Assembly (NCBI GenBank): GCA_963675135.1
Contig: OY776123.1
Coordinates: forward strand, 3,598,501 to 3,662,500
Direction of reading: 5' to 3'
Length of the DNA: 64,000 nucleotides
Source: Galeopsis tetrahit
Taxonomy: Eukaryota > Streptophyta > Magnoliopsida > Lamiales > Lamiaceae
This document shows positions 24,021 to 35,629 of the stretch, piece after piece. The notes beneath the pieces are model-generated. The model saw only the letters and a program-made list of their open reading frames with translations. It did not search any database and had not been told where the DNA came from. Within the stretch, counting starts at the first letter, position 1, and each line of letters starts with the position of its first letter. Both the position numbers and the translations under genes were made by a program.

Positions 24021-24980
24021 CTATATAAAGTGTTAATGCATTCGAAAACCAATATTTCTTACTTGTCTTTACATCAGAAATTTCTTAACGTACGTGATTT
24101 CACTATTAAATCACTCCTCATTTCTCTTATTCTAATGAAAAAATTCCAGATTTTTTTTGAAAATTCATTAGAAAAGAAAATAAAAAAATTATGGAGCTTA
24201 ATTATAAGCACCCCTCCCCTAGCCATCTCTTCCCCTTGGGAGAGATTTTTTTTTTACTCTTTTATAAATTGGGCATGCATTTTAGTTATCTTAATTTTAT
24301 CCGTAAACACAGGGGTGACAAACAGTATTTTATGAAACGACTTTACACAAATTTAGTTATATATGTGATTTGCATTTCATATATATGCATATAATGATAA
24401 ACTACATGTCTATAATGAAGCCAATTCTTAGAATTTAATTGCGGATTCGATCATTTCAAAATCAAATAACAAGAGTTGATGATGTGGGGAACTTGTGCTT
24501 CTTAGAACCACCACACCACATTACACGCGTGAATATCTTTAAATGCACTATCTGTTATGTCCAGTAAGGAATTGCAATGCAAAATACGAAAACAATGGTA
24601 AATACAGATCTAAATCCGAGTCAAGAAAGACCTTTTCCGCAAAACAGATACGCTCTGTGAATAGTGCTCATATGATGGCGTAGTATCTCCAAAGATTATC
24701 TTCTCAGATACAGTAGCACCACTGTAAAAGAGAACAACGAACGTATATGAAGTTTATACGAACTGAACACAAGAGTTTCGAAAATACAGAAAGGGAATGA
24801 ATTAGGGAGGAGTGCTAATATTTATAAGCAAACCCTCACTCAGAGGTTGAGAAAATCGTGGGTACGTCAGATAGTGGGTCGAAATTCATGGTAGTGAAGA
24901 AATTCGTGCAGTCAGATAACTTACAGAGCACGAACGTCCAGACCCTTATGGCTTCTACAACGTCCAGATTTTTTTTAAAT
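24021..24980. other. Intergenic DNA
   Basis: AT-rich up to about 24420, then a more balanced patch (24420-24960) with no frame of note. The left part of hairpin-family copy B may begin in it, but its left TIR is not found. Confidence 0.4.
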
Positions 24981-25655
24981 AATTTTCGACAAACCAGTGT
25001 CGAAAAAATATGCTCTCGTCGACAACAATTGGTCGACGAAAGTGTATATGTTCGACATTGATTTGTCGAAAATTATATTAAAAAAGTTATGAGATTTCTA
25101 AGATTGTTTTTAAATTTATGAGATTTTGACACTATTTGAATTAAGTTGACGGTGCAGATGTGGTAGGCAAAAAAAAAAAAAAAGTGGTGGTGGTGTGAGC
25201 TGCAATTAGGATTAGAGTTTAAATGTTGAAAGAGGACAAAAAAAGTGGTGGTGGTGGGAGATGCAATTAGGATTAGAGTTTAAATGTTGAAAGAGGGGTG
25301 CATTTAGCAGGGAAGTGCATTTAATGGTGGTACTTTGTTTAAACAGTATTTTAAGTTTTTTACTCCCCGCGTCCCAGAAAATTTTTCATATGTAAATTCA
25401 CCCATTTTTTAAAAAAAAAAAAAAATTATAATAAATAGAGTTTTGAGGAATAATTTTGTAAAAAAATAAATAAGTGAATTGACTTGTGTGTATGCTTGAG
25501 CTCTAAAAGTAATGACATTTTATAAAATAGGGTGAATATTGTAAAAATGAAGTTTTTAAAAGAAAAAAAAAAAGGTGTGAAAAGTTGTTTGAGACTGTTC
25601 ATAAATAGAAAGAGGGAGTGCGGTTAATTAAGATAGAGGTGCAGATAGCCGTACC
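24981..25655. mobile_element. Hairpin-family element, copy B (left end lost)
   Basis: A near-palindrome of about 95 bp at 24981-25074 is centred on CAATTG (25026-25031), with arms AATTTTCGACAAA / TTTGTCGAAAATT. The right end at 25637-25655 (AGGTGCAGATAGCCGTACC) matches the right TIR of copy A. Between them lie a 61-bp tandem duplication (about 25176-25296, with GTGGTGGTGGTG) and a Stowaway element. No matching left TIR is seen upstream. Confidence 0.6.
25363..25618. mobile_element. Decayed Stowaway MITE inside copy B
   Basis: Left end CTCCCCGCGTCCCAG and right end AGAGGGAG, with TA before the left end. The interior has the AAATAAGTGAATTG and AAAGTAATGACATTTT blocks seen in other Stowaway copies here. 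Its right end abuts the GGGAGTGCG motif of the host element, so the exact border is unsure. Confidence 0.5.
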
Positions 25656-26508
25656 TTCATTATAGTAATTTATAACAATACCCAATTCGCTTTGGGCTCT
25701 TTCAGAAGTTCCACGATCCATTAAATTAGTTACTATTTCAGCCCAACAGCATCACTGTTTTACAAACATTTGAATAAATTAAATTAATACCATTAAAAAA
25801 TACATCCAATATTCAAACCATGGTGAAACTCATGTCGTTAATTAACTACTCCATCTATTGAATTGCAAAAATAAAAGATGATGTATGAAATCATCAAAAT
25901 AATAAATAAATAAATCGTGATATAATTATAACAACATGATGAATTAAATAAAAAGATGATGTATGAAATCATCAAAATAATAAATAAAAAAATCGTGATA
26001 TAATTATAACAACATGATGAATTAGATAACGTAACTGACTAAAATTCATTCAGCAATCAGCATATAAAATTCTAAACAAGGACAGATGACGAGGTACAAT
26101 CAGAAAGCAAAGTAAATGAGATTTGGTTGATAAACCAACTGATTAGATTAGATTACTTGTTGAAACAAACAATACCACACCAGATTTGTTGGCAATCTAC
26201 ACTGTGTCACTTTTCGTATTCCACTTGATATTTCACTCTACTAGATATTTAACGAAACAAGTGATTTCATTCCGATTTTCCCAACATGAGTTTCATATAG
26301 GCGGTTGTAATCACAATACTATTATTACACATTCTCTATTACACTACAACAGAAATTTGTTGTATCCTAAAACTCTCACCTTCTCTACACAAACACAAAC
26401 ACAAATACAAAGATAAGAGTTGTACACAAAATGCAAATTCTTTAAGTATATGCACAAACAGGAAAACTTATGGTTGAATTTCCAAAGCTCTCAACAATCT
26501 TCCATAGT
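25656..26508. other. 3' flank of the HSL2-like gene
   Basis: AT-rich. It contains a 78-bp direct tandem duplication (25873-25950 and 25951-26028, AAAAGATGATGTATGAAATC). The HSL2 3' UTR probably covers about 26200-26508. Confidence 0.5.
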
Positions 26509-29500
26509 TCAAAGGTGTTTAAGCAATTCAACAACCCTTCTCATGGAGGGCCTGTTCATAGGCAACTCAGCCGTGCACAACAGAGCCACATTCAAAACCT
26601 TCTCCACTTCTTCATACTCAATCATCGAGCCATTCATCCGACTATCTATTAGCTCATCCAAACTATCTCTTGCATCTCGTTTCCCAGATGATACTGTCGT
26701 CTCTCTTACCCACTTCACAATGCTCATGTTCTCGTTGAAGGAGGGACCGTTTGGTCTTTTCCCCGTTACTAATTCAAGCAACACTATCCCAAAGCTATAC
26801 ACGTCACTCTTCTCCGTCACTTTCATTGTGTACGCATATTCTGCAACAGTTCAATTGAATCCAAGTAATTAGCAAGGCTTACTCAATAGCATCTAATGAA
26901 TACAACAAATCACAATAATATGATATACCTGGCGCAATATATCCGTACGAACCAGCTACACGAGACATCTCTTGATTGTCCTCGTTTACATCCTGTCTCA
27001 ACAACTTAGCCAATCCAAAATCAGCAACTTTTGGCCTAAACTCATCATCCAACAATATGTTGTTCGACTTGAGATCTCTATGCACGATCGCAGGCACACA
27101 ATCATGGTGCAAATACGCAAGCCCTTGAGCGGCCCCCATTGCAATCGCAAACCTCTGAGGCCACTCGAGCAACTCCCCACCTTTCACACCGTGCAAAATG
27201 TCACCCAAACTTCCGTTTTCCATGTAATCGTACAGCAACACCTTACACTTGTCACTCGTGCAACAAAACAACAATCTCACAATATTAACATGCCTAATAC
27301 TCCCCAACGTTTCCACCTCCGATTGGAAAACCTCCTCAGACTCCGCCAACCCTTTGTCTTCCCACAGCCTCTTAGCCGCCACCACTTTCCCACTCTTCAA
27401 CCTGACCCGATAAACCCTACCTGACCCTCCAGACCCGATCAGATTCTCATCTCTCAACGAGAACAACACATCGTCTGCGTTGAATATCAACCGTTGAAAA
27501 GATGTGGTTTTCCAAGAATGCTTACTTTTGCTACCAAAAGTAATGATCAACTTCTTGTTCTTGATTAAGAGCCAAAGAAGCGAAACAACGAGCACGAATG
27601 CAAGAGCCGATAGAATTCCCACCAATACCAAGCTCGTTGGCTTCGATCTCGAGCACGAATTAAGGGCTTTAAGCTTTACACTACACAAATCTGAATTCCC
27701 CATTAGACTAGATAGAAAAAACTCTGTATCAAAACCAACCGGTACTCTTCCTTGAAGCTTATTATTCGAGACGTTGAACTCGTTCAGCTTCAGCTTCGTC
27801 AACTCCACCGGAATATCCCCGGAAAGCAAATTGTTCGAAAGATTCAACGACGTCAAAACGGGCAAAATCCCCAGCTTAGCTGGAATTTCACCGGAGAATT
27901 GATTAGCTGACAAATCCAACTGAGTTAACTCGTTCCATTTTCCAATACTGTCCGGAATTTGACCGGAGAATCTATTCCCCTCCATGTGAAGCTCCTGTAT
28001 CTTACTCAAATTACCAAAACAGGGCGGCAACTCGCCGGAAAACTGGTTCAGACTCAAATCAATCTTCTTCAACTCTTGCAAACGGCAGATTTCCAACGGC
28101 AACTCGCCGTAAAAACCGTTGCCGGAAATCAAGAACTGCTCCAACCCTTTTGCGCCTGAAACCGACGGCGGAACAGAGCCTTCGAATTCGTTGTTTGTAA
28201 ACTCGATGTGGTAGAGGTCACTGAAACCCCAGAGAGCATCAGGTACAACACCGGAAAGCGCATTGTTTTGAATTCGAATGTACAACAAACTAATGCACTC
28301 GCCGTACGAATCAGGTATTGTACCAGAAATTCTGTTGTTGAAGATTATCAAAAACTGCAGCATCTTTCTGTTACACAAATTCGGAGGCAACGGGCCTTCC
28401 AAATTGTTCCCAGAGACATCAATTTCTACCAAATCTGAATTCATACCCAATAATTCCGGCAAAGCCCCCGAGAGATTGTTGTTAAATAGCTTCAAATCGG
28501 AAAGTTTTGTATTCGAAGCTAAAATCGCTGGGATTTCACCTTCTAAGAAATTGTCATTGAGATGCAACGATTCCAAAGGCAGAGCCGCTAGAGTCTCTGG
28601 AATTCTCCCACTCAAATTATTCTCCGAAGCATCGAATTGAAACAACGAAGCGAGATCGGAAAATGTATCCGGGATTTCACCGGATAAACGATTTTCGTAC
28701 AATTCAATTTGCTCTGCATTCTTCAACCCACCGATGGTTTTGGGGATTTTTCCAGTGAGGTTGTTTTGCGACACATCGAATTTTTTTACGGAAATTAGAT
28801 TTCCGATTGATTCAGGAATTTCTCCTACGAGATTTGTTTGCGATGCGTAAAGAATTTCCAGTTTTGTGAGGCGTCCGATGTTCGCCGGTAGAGGGCTTGG
28901 TTGGAAAGGGTTTACGGCGAGTACTAACTGAGTTAACTCGGTTAAATTGGAGAAAAACTCGGGCACTGATCCGTTTAGTAGGTTTGAACCTAGAGAGAGA
29001 AACTGGAGTTTTTCTAGGTTAACAAAATTGGGCGGAATTTCGCCGGAAAAGTTGTTGAGGGAAAGATCTAGAATCGTTAAATTCATAAACCGGACCGGAA
29101 AGGCGGGTAGGGTTCCGACAAAAGTATTGGATGAAAGATTGAGAGAAACGAGATGAGAGCATGGGGAGATGGAATCAGAGTCGAGAAACCCACCGATGTA
29201 ATTATTGGAGAGATCAAGGTTCCTGAGGGTGGAAATCCGGCAAAAGTCGGCCGGAAAAGCGCCGGCGAGGTTGAAACTGGAGAGATTAATGGCGACGACG
29301 TCGTTTTCGGTGCCGCCACAAGAAATGCCGGTCCAGTTGCATGGCGAGTTCTGAGTTGGGCTGAGCCAGTCGTCGAGTTTGCCATCTGGGTCTTGGAGTT
29401 GACTCTTCTTGACTCGGAATAGAATTGCAGCGTCCCTGTTCGACGAATTTACCAAGTGAAGAAAGGTGACGAATAGAAGTGCTTTTAGCAGAAGTAGAAG

Positions 29501-29512
29501 CTGATGCTTCAT
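26509..29512 (-). CDS. HSL2: LRR receptor-like kinase, HAESA-LIKE 2 type
   Basis: A plasma-membrane receptor kinase of LRR subfamily XI; family members HAESA/HSL2 bind IDA-type peptides and drive organ abscission and cell separation. Exons are 26929-29512 and 26509-26840, with one 88-base intron inside kinase subdomain VIII (after YIAP, before EYAYTMK), giving 971 residues. The ATG chosen (29512) starts a clean signal peptide ([19 protein letters not shown]). Then come an LRR N-cap with CNWTGISC, about 20 LRRs (residues 70-590), a transmembrane helix (about 627-650) and the kinase: G-loop GSGGSG (693-698), K714, HRDLKSNN with D813, DFG (831-833). All catalytic residues are present and it is an RD kinase. 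[15 protein letters not shown] and the end VVELLKHL match HSL2 best; HAESA or HSL1 are less likely. Confidence 0.93.
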
Positions 29513-30309
29513 CGGATTTGGATTATGGTGGCAGAAAGACAAGAATTAGGGAAGAGATTTGCAGGTTTGTAATTGTGTGGACATTGAAATTGCATTCACA
29601 TGGAACACAAGAGTTTGGAAATTGAAATTGAAATTGAAAATGAAAGAGAAAGAGAAAGAGCTCTTTATGGTTACAATCACAAGAAGCTCTAATCCTATAC
29701 TAGTCTCCACTTTGTCTGATTTTTTTTAATGTAAAAACCCAATTAATAGTGTGTTTTAAATATGTACTCTTGCCCTGTCAAAAAAAAAATATATATGTAC
29801 TCTTGCTACTGGATATAAGTTTTTTTTATGAGATGCTTAATATTGTGTTTTGAAACTCTACGAACTGTTTTTAGAATCACTTATTTTCAAAATTGTCTCT
29901 CACAACTTTTCAAAAAAAATGATTCTGTAAATAGTTTGTAGGGTTTCAAAACACACCCTAAAATTCATTAAATAGTAAAAAAAAATTGAATACTGTATAT
30001 TTTACTGTGTGACATGATTTCAGTGTGTTAGTAGTCGAAGAAGAAACAGGGCAAGTGGTCTCTTGTTATAGTAATGTTATGGTAATATCTCATTTTGATT
30101 ACTACAAATTTTGTTACATAAGTACATATTAGTGTATTATTAGAGTATTGATGAGACAGAATTGTCTCGAATGAATAATTGGGTGGGTGGTTGGGTGGGC
30201 TGTGTCGTATTGACAAGTCAAACAAGATAGGCAAAATCTTTTGGTTCTATTTAACTATATTTGGATTTATTTAAAAAAATTGAAAATTTATCTATTGTTT
30301 TATTTTATA
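29513..30309. other. HSL2 promoter side and a small foldback repeat
   Basis: Holds the likely HSL2 leader and promoter (GAAAGAGAAAGAG repeat at 29640-29662). A small foldback repeat follows at 29845-29954. No gene is seen. Confidence 0.45.
29845..29954. mobile_element. Small foldback MITE-like repeat
   Basis: GTGTTTTGAAACTCTAC on the left is inverted as GTAGGGTTTCAAAACAC on the right, and the match continues inward (AGAATCA / TGATTCT). Together the arms make a hairpin of about 110 bp. A related inverted pair is at 35169-35292. TSDs are not clear. Confidence 0.55.
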
Positions 30310-30598
30310 CTCCCTCTATCACACAATAACCTTTTCATTTTTATTTTTTTTGAGACAATAACTTATCCACCCTTAAAATTGAAAAATATTTTATAAACTT
30401 CACTCTTATAATATCCTTAATTTTACAAAAAAATGTCATTAATTTTGACTCCCACATGCACACAACTACACAAGTCAACTCTTTTATTTATTTTATACAT
30501 AAAAATTTATATAATTACCCCTCAAAACTCTACTTATTATTATATTTTTTAATTTACGTAGTCATCTACATATGACAGTTATTCCGAAACAAAGGAAA
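30310..30598. mobile_element. Decayed Stowaway MITE
   Basis: Starts CTCCCTCTATCACAC after TA and ends in a degenerate TATGACAGTTATTCCGAAAC...GGAAA before TA. The internal CACTCTTATAATATCCTTAA block resembles that at 62605-62645. Confidence 0.5.
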
Positions 30599-32179
30599 TA
30601 TTTAATATTATCATTATTATGTATAATATGTGACATTAACATTATGAAAAATATTAAAAATTGAAAATATATACTCCGTGCTCCTTAGGGCTGGGGTCAC
30701 TCGGCCACTCCAATTTTTCAAATAAAAAAAAATTAACAATTTTTTAAGAATATTATTTAATAAAAAAATGATTGCAATTAATTTTTATATATTTAATAAT
30801 TATATAACAATTTTTAAGTGTATTAGTAAAATATTAGTAGTGAAATTTATTAGTTTCTCCTTTTTCTAATGCATGTTGTTTTGGGTATAATTAAACAACT
30901 TTTTCTTCTTACAAATTTACCCTCATGAAAGATTGTGGAAAAATAAAAGAAAAAGTGAAATAAATTGTTCCAAATTTTCAAGAAGTAGATATGAAAAAAG
31001 TATTAAAATAGAAATTGTAGGGATTTGCGAGTAGTTTAGGGAGAAAAGTGATAAAAATAGTTAAAATGATAATTTTTTTAAAGTAAGAATTAAGATCAAA
31101 AGTGTCAAAAAATATTTGAAATATATAACAATTTAAAGTATGATCAATTAAAACATAAAAATTAAAAGATGCTCGCATATAGACGTATAAACATTATTTT
31201 ATATGTAATGAGCGGAATAAATGAATTTTTTATTAAAACATATTAAAATTTAATTTGATTCATTATTATTAATATATTACTGAGTATATGTTTCAAAAAT
31301 ACTTATATGATATTAAATCAGAATTTATTATTAATAATTGAGCCCAATCTGGTTCTGACTCCGTCACTGCTTAGTTATATCGTAACTAATAGAAATATAA
31401 TAAGGTAATAATTTTCTTTAGTATTAATATGTAATTGTGATTGGATTGGATTATGTAATTAAATTTTGATATTTTGTAGTATCAATTTTTTTACAACATA
31501 TTTTATTTCACTTAAATCAATATATTTTAATTAAATTAAAATTTAAAATCAGTTATTGTACGTTGAAAGAAGATTTTATTGTTTCATCTGCCACCAAGAA
31601 CTGGAGATGCTTTTAGACTTTTTGGACAGGGTTGACGTGAGCACATGGGAGTGTAGTGGATTGTACTGTGTGACTGAAGCTTGGAATTTTTCTAGAAGAT
31701 TTTTATGATTTTAGATAAAAATAATTAAATTCTACGGCTTCTTAATATTCCCAATTTCTCCTATCGAATAATCGGATGCGAACATGATAATTTGGTTCTT
31801 TTTCCTTTGCACTGGGTTTTACCTTTTAGGAAGAAAAAAAATAGGACAAGATTTATTGACATTTCGATCTCGGATTCGATTTATGAACTAATAATTTTAA
31901 GTTTTTTTTTTTTTCTCCTCTTCTACACAACTTCGTTTTCTCACTTACTAGGATCAAACAGATTAGTGGATGGAACCTAAGGTCCTAAAGCAAGGGAATA
32001 ACAAATTATTGTTGGTGAAGCTACAGAGACAGTTCCAAGTGTGAAACCTAATAAAAATCTTTGAATTATTGAAAGGTAACAAAGCTCATTTTGACTATTG
32101 AAAAAGTGTCTCTAATCTGGATTATTTGAATATGAATAAATTGATTGCTTTTATTTGTCTTTATCAAGGAAAAATAATA
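30599..32179. other. Intergenic AT-rich DNA
   Basis: Very AT-rich with no convincing gene. A short GC-balanced patch (31570-31680) has no recognisable frame. Confidence 0.4.
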
Positions 32180-32465
32180 TTCCCTCCGTCCCATACTTGA
32201 AGCTACATTTTACCATTTTGGGCGTCCCATACTTGAAGCTACATTACCTAAAATAGCAAAAACACTTTTAAACACTCTCCTTAAAACATCACAATATTAC
32301 AACAAATGCCACTACTTTATTACACTAAAAAGTAACTTTATTACTATTTATAAAGTTGAAAAGTCTTTACTACCCCCACTTTATCTTACACAATACTAAT
32401 AAACAACTCATTTATTAAAACCCGTGCCAATTTGGTTTGTAGCTTCAAGTATGGGACGGAGGGAG
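32180..32465. mobile_element. Stowaway MITE (second subfamily)
   Basis: Left end TTCCCTCCGTCCCATACTTG, right end CAAGTATGGGACGGAGGGAG, TA at both edges. GTCCCATACTTGAAGCTACA occurs twice near the left end. The interior differs from the 283-bp copies but is like 48046-48327. Confidence 0.85.
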
Positions 32466-32509
32466 TAGTAATTAATTGATAGATATGTTTAAATATCTAT
32501 TGTTAGGTT

Positions 32510-32915
32510 CGAATATCTTAATCGGTTAAGATTAAATTGTAAATGATGTATCTTTCAATCATTTGATATACACACACAGTTTTACTTGTTTAGTAAAAAA
32601 ATGATTTTCAATTTAATTAGACAGATCTCTTAAATTTAATTACCCACCTGAGTTAGTATACCCTATCAAATTAATTAATTAAAATGAGTAGACCTAGTGG
32701 TGTGGGCTTGAGACTTAGGGGTGTGCTCCTCTTTAGATCTCAGATTCGAACTCTCTAAGGTGCAAACAATTTATATGAGGTCATGTCTATACAGAGCACA
32801 AAACTATAAATGACGTGTCTTTCGATTATCTGATATGCACACAATTGAGTGTATTTTTTTTTATCTATTCAATAAAAAATGGTTTTCGATATGATTAGAC
32901 ATCTATTTTAATAGA
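32510..32915 (+). repeat. SINE relic (Au-like) with a duplicated 3' module
   Basis: At 32691-32815 a tRNA-derived head is visible: TAGTGGTGTGGGC (box A-like) and CAGATTCGAAC (box B-like), then GGTGCAAACAATT and TCATGTCTATACAGAGC, the body type of plant Au-class SINEs and matched by 49524-49662. The following stretch (ATGACGTGTCTTTCGATTAT to 32910) is repeated in diverged form at about 32535-32640, so the tail module occurs twice. Confidence 0.6.
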
Positions 32916-33148
32916 GATAAAAAGGGGTAATATTGATAGACATAGTAGTGCTATGATGGGTGAATTAATTCATTTAAGCATTTTTTTTTACTTATCTGTG
33001 TATTAATTTTTCGGCCATATAAAGAAGAGTTGGCAATTTGGGCTATCAACTCAGATCAATTCATATTCTCCAAGAGAATTATCGACCCAACAAAACGTCA
33101 CTCTCAAACAAATGTATCAATATAACTAAAATGAGTTGGTCTCCTACA

Positions 33149-33218
33149 TAATGCACAGGTCTATCTTATCTTGTACTCCCTCCTAATGCACAGGTCTATC
33201 TTATCTTGTACTCCCTCC
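33149..33218. repeat. Perfect 35-bp tandem duplication across a MITE border
   Basis: Units 33149-33183 and 33184-33218 are identical. Each has 27 bases of flank followed by the first 8 bases (CTCCCTCC) of the Stowaway that begins at 33211. Confidence 0.95.
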
Positions 33219-33493
33219 GTCCCACAGAAATATGCACACTTTCCATATATGGATGTCCCATACCAATTTGCACACTCCATAAAAGGAAATATCTTCACAA
33301 CCCTCACCCTTGAAATATACTCATATTTACCCATATGTCATTACTTTTTCACACTCAATCTACTTTTTACTTTACTTTATTCATAAAAGTTTACAAAACT
33401 ACCCCTCAAAACATCAATCATTCCACATTTTCTTACACATTTCTTAAAATGTGTGCCGATCAAAGGGTGCAAGTTCCTCCGGGACGGAGGGAG
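33211..33493. mobile_element. Stowaway MITE, 283 bp
   Basis: CTCCCTCCGTCCCAC at the left and GGGACGGAGGGAG at the right, TA on both sides (33209-33210, 33494-33495). Same length as and very similar to 7306-7588. Confidence 0.9.
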
Positions 33494-33529
33494 TATATAT
33501 TATAAAAGACGAAAAAAATTAACCAATTA

Positions 33530-33605
33530 AATATTGTCCAAGCGGTTGCATGTATTTTTTTTATGTGGTTGAGGTCACAGGTTCGAATCCTAACACCTCT
33601 TCTCA
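33530..33605 (+). repeat. tRNA-derived SINE-like head
   Basis: GTCCAAGCGGTTGC (33536-33549) resembles a pol III box A, and GGTTCGAATCC (33580-33590) is a perfect box B. The spacing suits an internal promoter. It cannot fold as a functional tRNA because the acceptor and T stems do not pair. The T-rich and minisatellite sequence downstream may be its tail. Confidence 0.55.
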
Positions 33606-33719
33606 TTTTTTATTTTTTTTTTCTGTTTTTTTTTTTACTTTTTTCTATTTCTGTTTTTTTTTTCTTAAATAGAACTTTTATTATTTTTTCTATTTCTGTT
33701 TATTTTCTCTTAACTACAA

Positions 33720-34400
33720 CTTTTTGATAATAAAATCACAACTTTTCAATAATATTAGTTACCACTTTTCAATAAAAAAGAATCACACTTTTCAGTAACA
33801 AAATTACCACTTTTAAATAATAATGATTACCACTTTTCGATAACAAAATTACCACTTTTCAATAAGAAAGAACCACACTTTTCACTAACAAAATTACCAC
33901 TTTTAAAAAATAATGTTTACCACTTTTTCAATAACAAAATTACCACTTTTCAATAAGAAATAACTACATTTTTCAACAACAATAGTTACCACTTTTCAGT
34001 ATTAAAGATTACCACTTTTCACTAATAATATGTACAATTTTTTAATAATAATAGTTACCACTTTTCAGTATTACCACTTTTCAGTTTTCACTAATAATAG
34101 TTACGGAGTACTACTTTTCACTAATAATGTTTACCATTTTTCACTAATAATAGTTACCACTTTTCAGTATTAATGTTTACCAATTTTCACTAATAATAGT
34201 TACCATTTTTCAGTATTAGAGATTACCACTTTTTAGTAGGAGTATTAGAGATTACCACTTTACACAAATAATGTTTACCACTTTTCAGTATTATAGATTA
34301 CCACTTTACATAAATAATGTTTACCACTTTTCATCAGTATTAGAGATTACCACTTTTCACAAATAATGTTTACCACTTTATACAAATAATGTTTCATCAT
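33720..34400. repeat. Degenerate minisatellite, ACCACTTTTCA units
   Basis: About 25 or more copies of a 20-25-base unit of the form TTACCACTTTTCAxTAATAATG, with variants in which AACAAAAT or AAGAAAG replaces the TAATAATG part. Units are more uniform near the right end (34090-34390). Confidence 0.85.
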
Positions 34401-34544
34401 AAACTGAGGCAACGGTTTTCATGGACGGTCGGGAGAGGAACCTGGAGTGGGAGTAGATGGCCGGAACTGAGGAAGGCGACGGCTAGGGTGTGAAGACAAA
34501 CATAGTGAAAGGTGTGCATATTTTTTTTAGGGTTTACATATTCT

Positions 34545-34805
34545 CTCAAATAAATAATAAAAAACGGTTAAAAAAAAAGCAGAAAAAAAAAACGGTTAAA
34601 GAAAAGCAGAAAAAAACGGTTTAAAAAAAAAAAGCAGAAAAATACGATTAAAAAAGCAGAAAAAAAAGCATTAAAAAAAGGAGTTTAAAAAAAAGCATTA
34701 AAAAAAAGAATTTAAAAAAAAAACAGAAAAAAAAAGGAGTTAAAAAAAAGCGTTAAAAAAAAAAGAATTAAAAAAAAAACAGAAAAAAGCGGTTAAAAAA
34801 AAAAA
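34545..34805. repeat. Purine array of AAAAGCAG and CGGTTAAA units
   Basis: Irregular repeats of AAAAAACGGTTAAAAAAAA and GCAGAAAAAA, later GCATTAAAAA and GAGTTAAAAA. The + strand is almost wholly A and G with regular TTA interruptions. No coding capacity. Confidence 0.8.
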
Positions 34806-35629
34806 GTGAGTGCACCACATCACTTTGGTGTGTGGTGCATATAAGACTTTTCCAACTAAAATATATTTTTTCTAAAATAATCTAAACTATATACTTTGAG
34901 AAGTGCCATGTATTCGTCTTATTTGATTAATGTACAATGAGCTAAATATATTCATGTGCATAGTGGATAACGAATCTTATAAACTAGAAAACAAGATACA
35001 AATCAAGAATACAAGTAATCGTTAAATCGAAAAAATGTCTTGATGAAAATATTTGCAATCTGAAAATTAGAGAAAACAAAGGCGATAGAAGGTTTACTCG
35101 AGGAGATCATTTCTCGAACGATGTGATAGTCAATGTACAAGCATAATAACCCATGTAATGAAACCAAGTGTGTGTTTTAACTTTTAAAACACAATTAAGT
35201 GCTTCTATAATCATTTTTTTTAAAAGCGGTGAGAGAAAACTTTAAAAATAAGTGATTTTAGAAACAGTAGTTTTGTGTTTCAAAAGACACCCAAACAAAA
35301 TTTTCAAAGAAAAAAAAAGTCCAGAAAAAAAATAAAGGTGTGTGGTATAATACAATTCCCCTCCATTTTCATTAATTAAATATTCATGTAAAATACTTGT
35401 AACACATTTACCCTTTTAGTAAAATATTAAAGATACATACACTTCCCTTCTCAAAATCCTAATTGAATTAACCCTAATTTTAGAGCAGCCGGCCACCTTT
35501 GACACCATCACCTCTGACCTGCACCTCCACCTTCTCCTCCTCCGTCAAATGCCGCCGGCACCACCGAATCCGACAAAAACATTCCAAAAAAAAAAAAAAA
35601 AACTTAAAAATATAAAAAAAATGATATTT
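34806..35629. other. Intergenic DNA with a foldback repeat
   Basis: A small palindrome CACCACATCACTTTGGTGTGTGGTG lies at 34812-34836 (read as arms CACCACA / TGTGGTG). A foldback pair at 35169-35292 (GTGTGTTTTAA... / ...TTGTGTTTCAAAAGACAC) is like that at 29845-29954. No gene is seen. Confidence 0.45.

Noticed and set aside
29542..29542. An earlier start for the HSL2-like protein (ten residues more)
   Set aside because: The codon there is TTG, not ATG. The ATG at 29512 begins a proper signal peptide.
33536..33602. Possible tRNA gene
   Set aside because: Box B is perfect, but acceptor, D and T stems do not pair, so it is treated as a SINE-like head.
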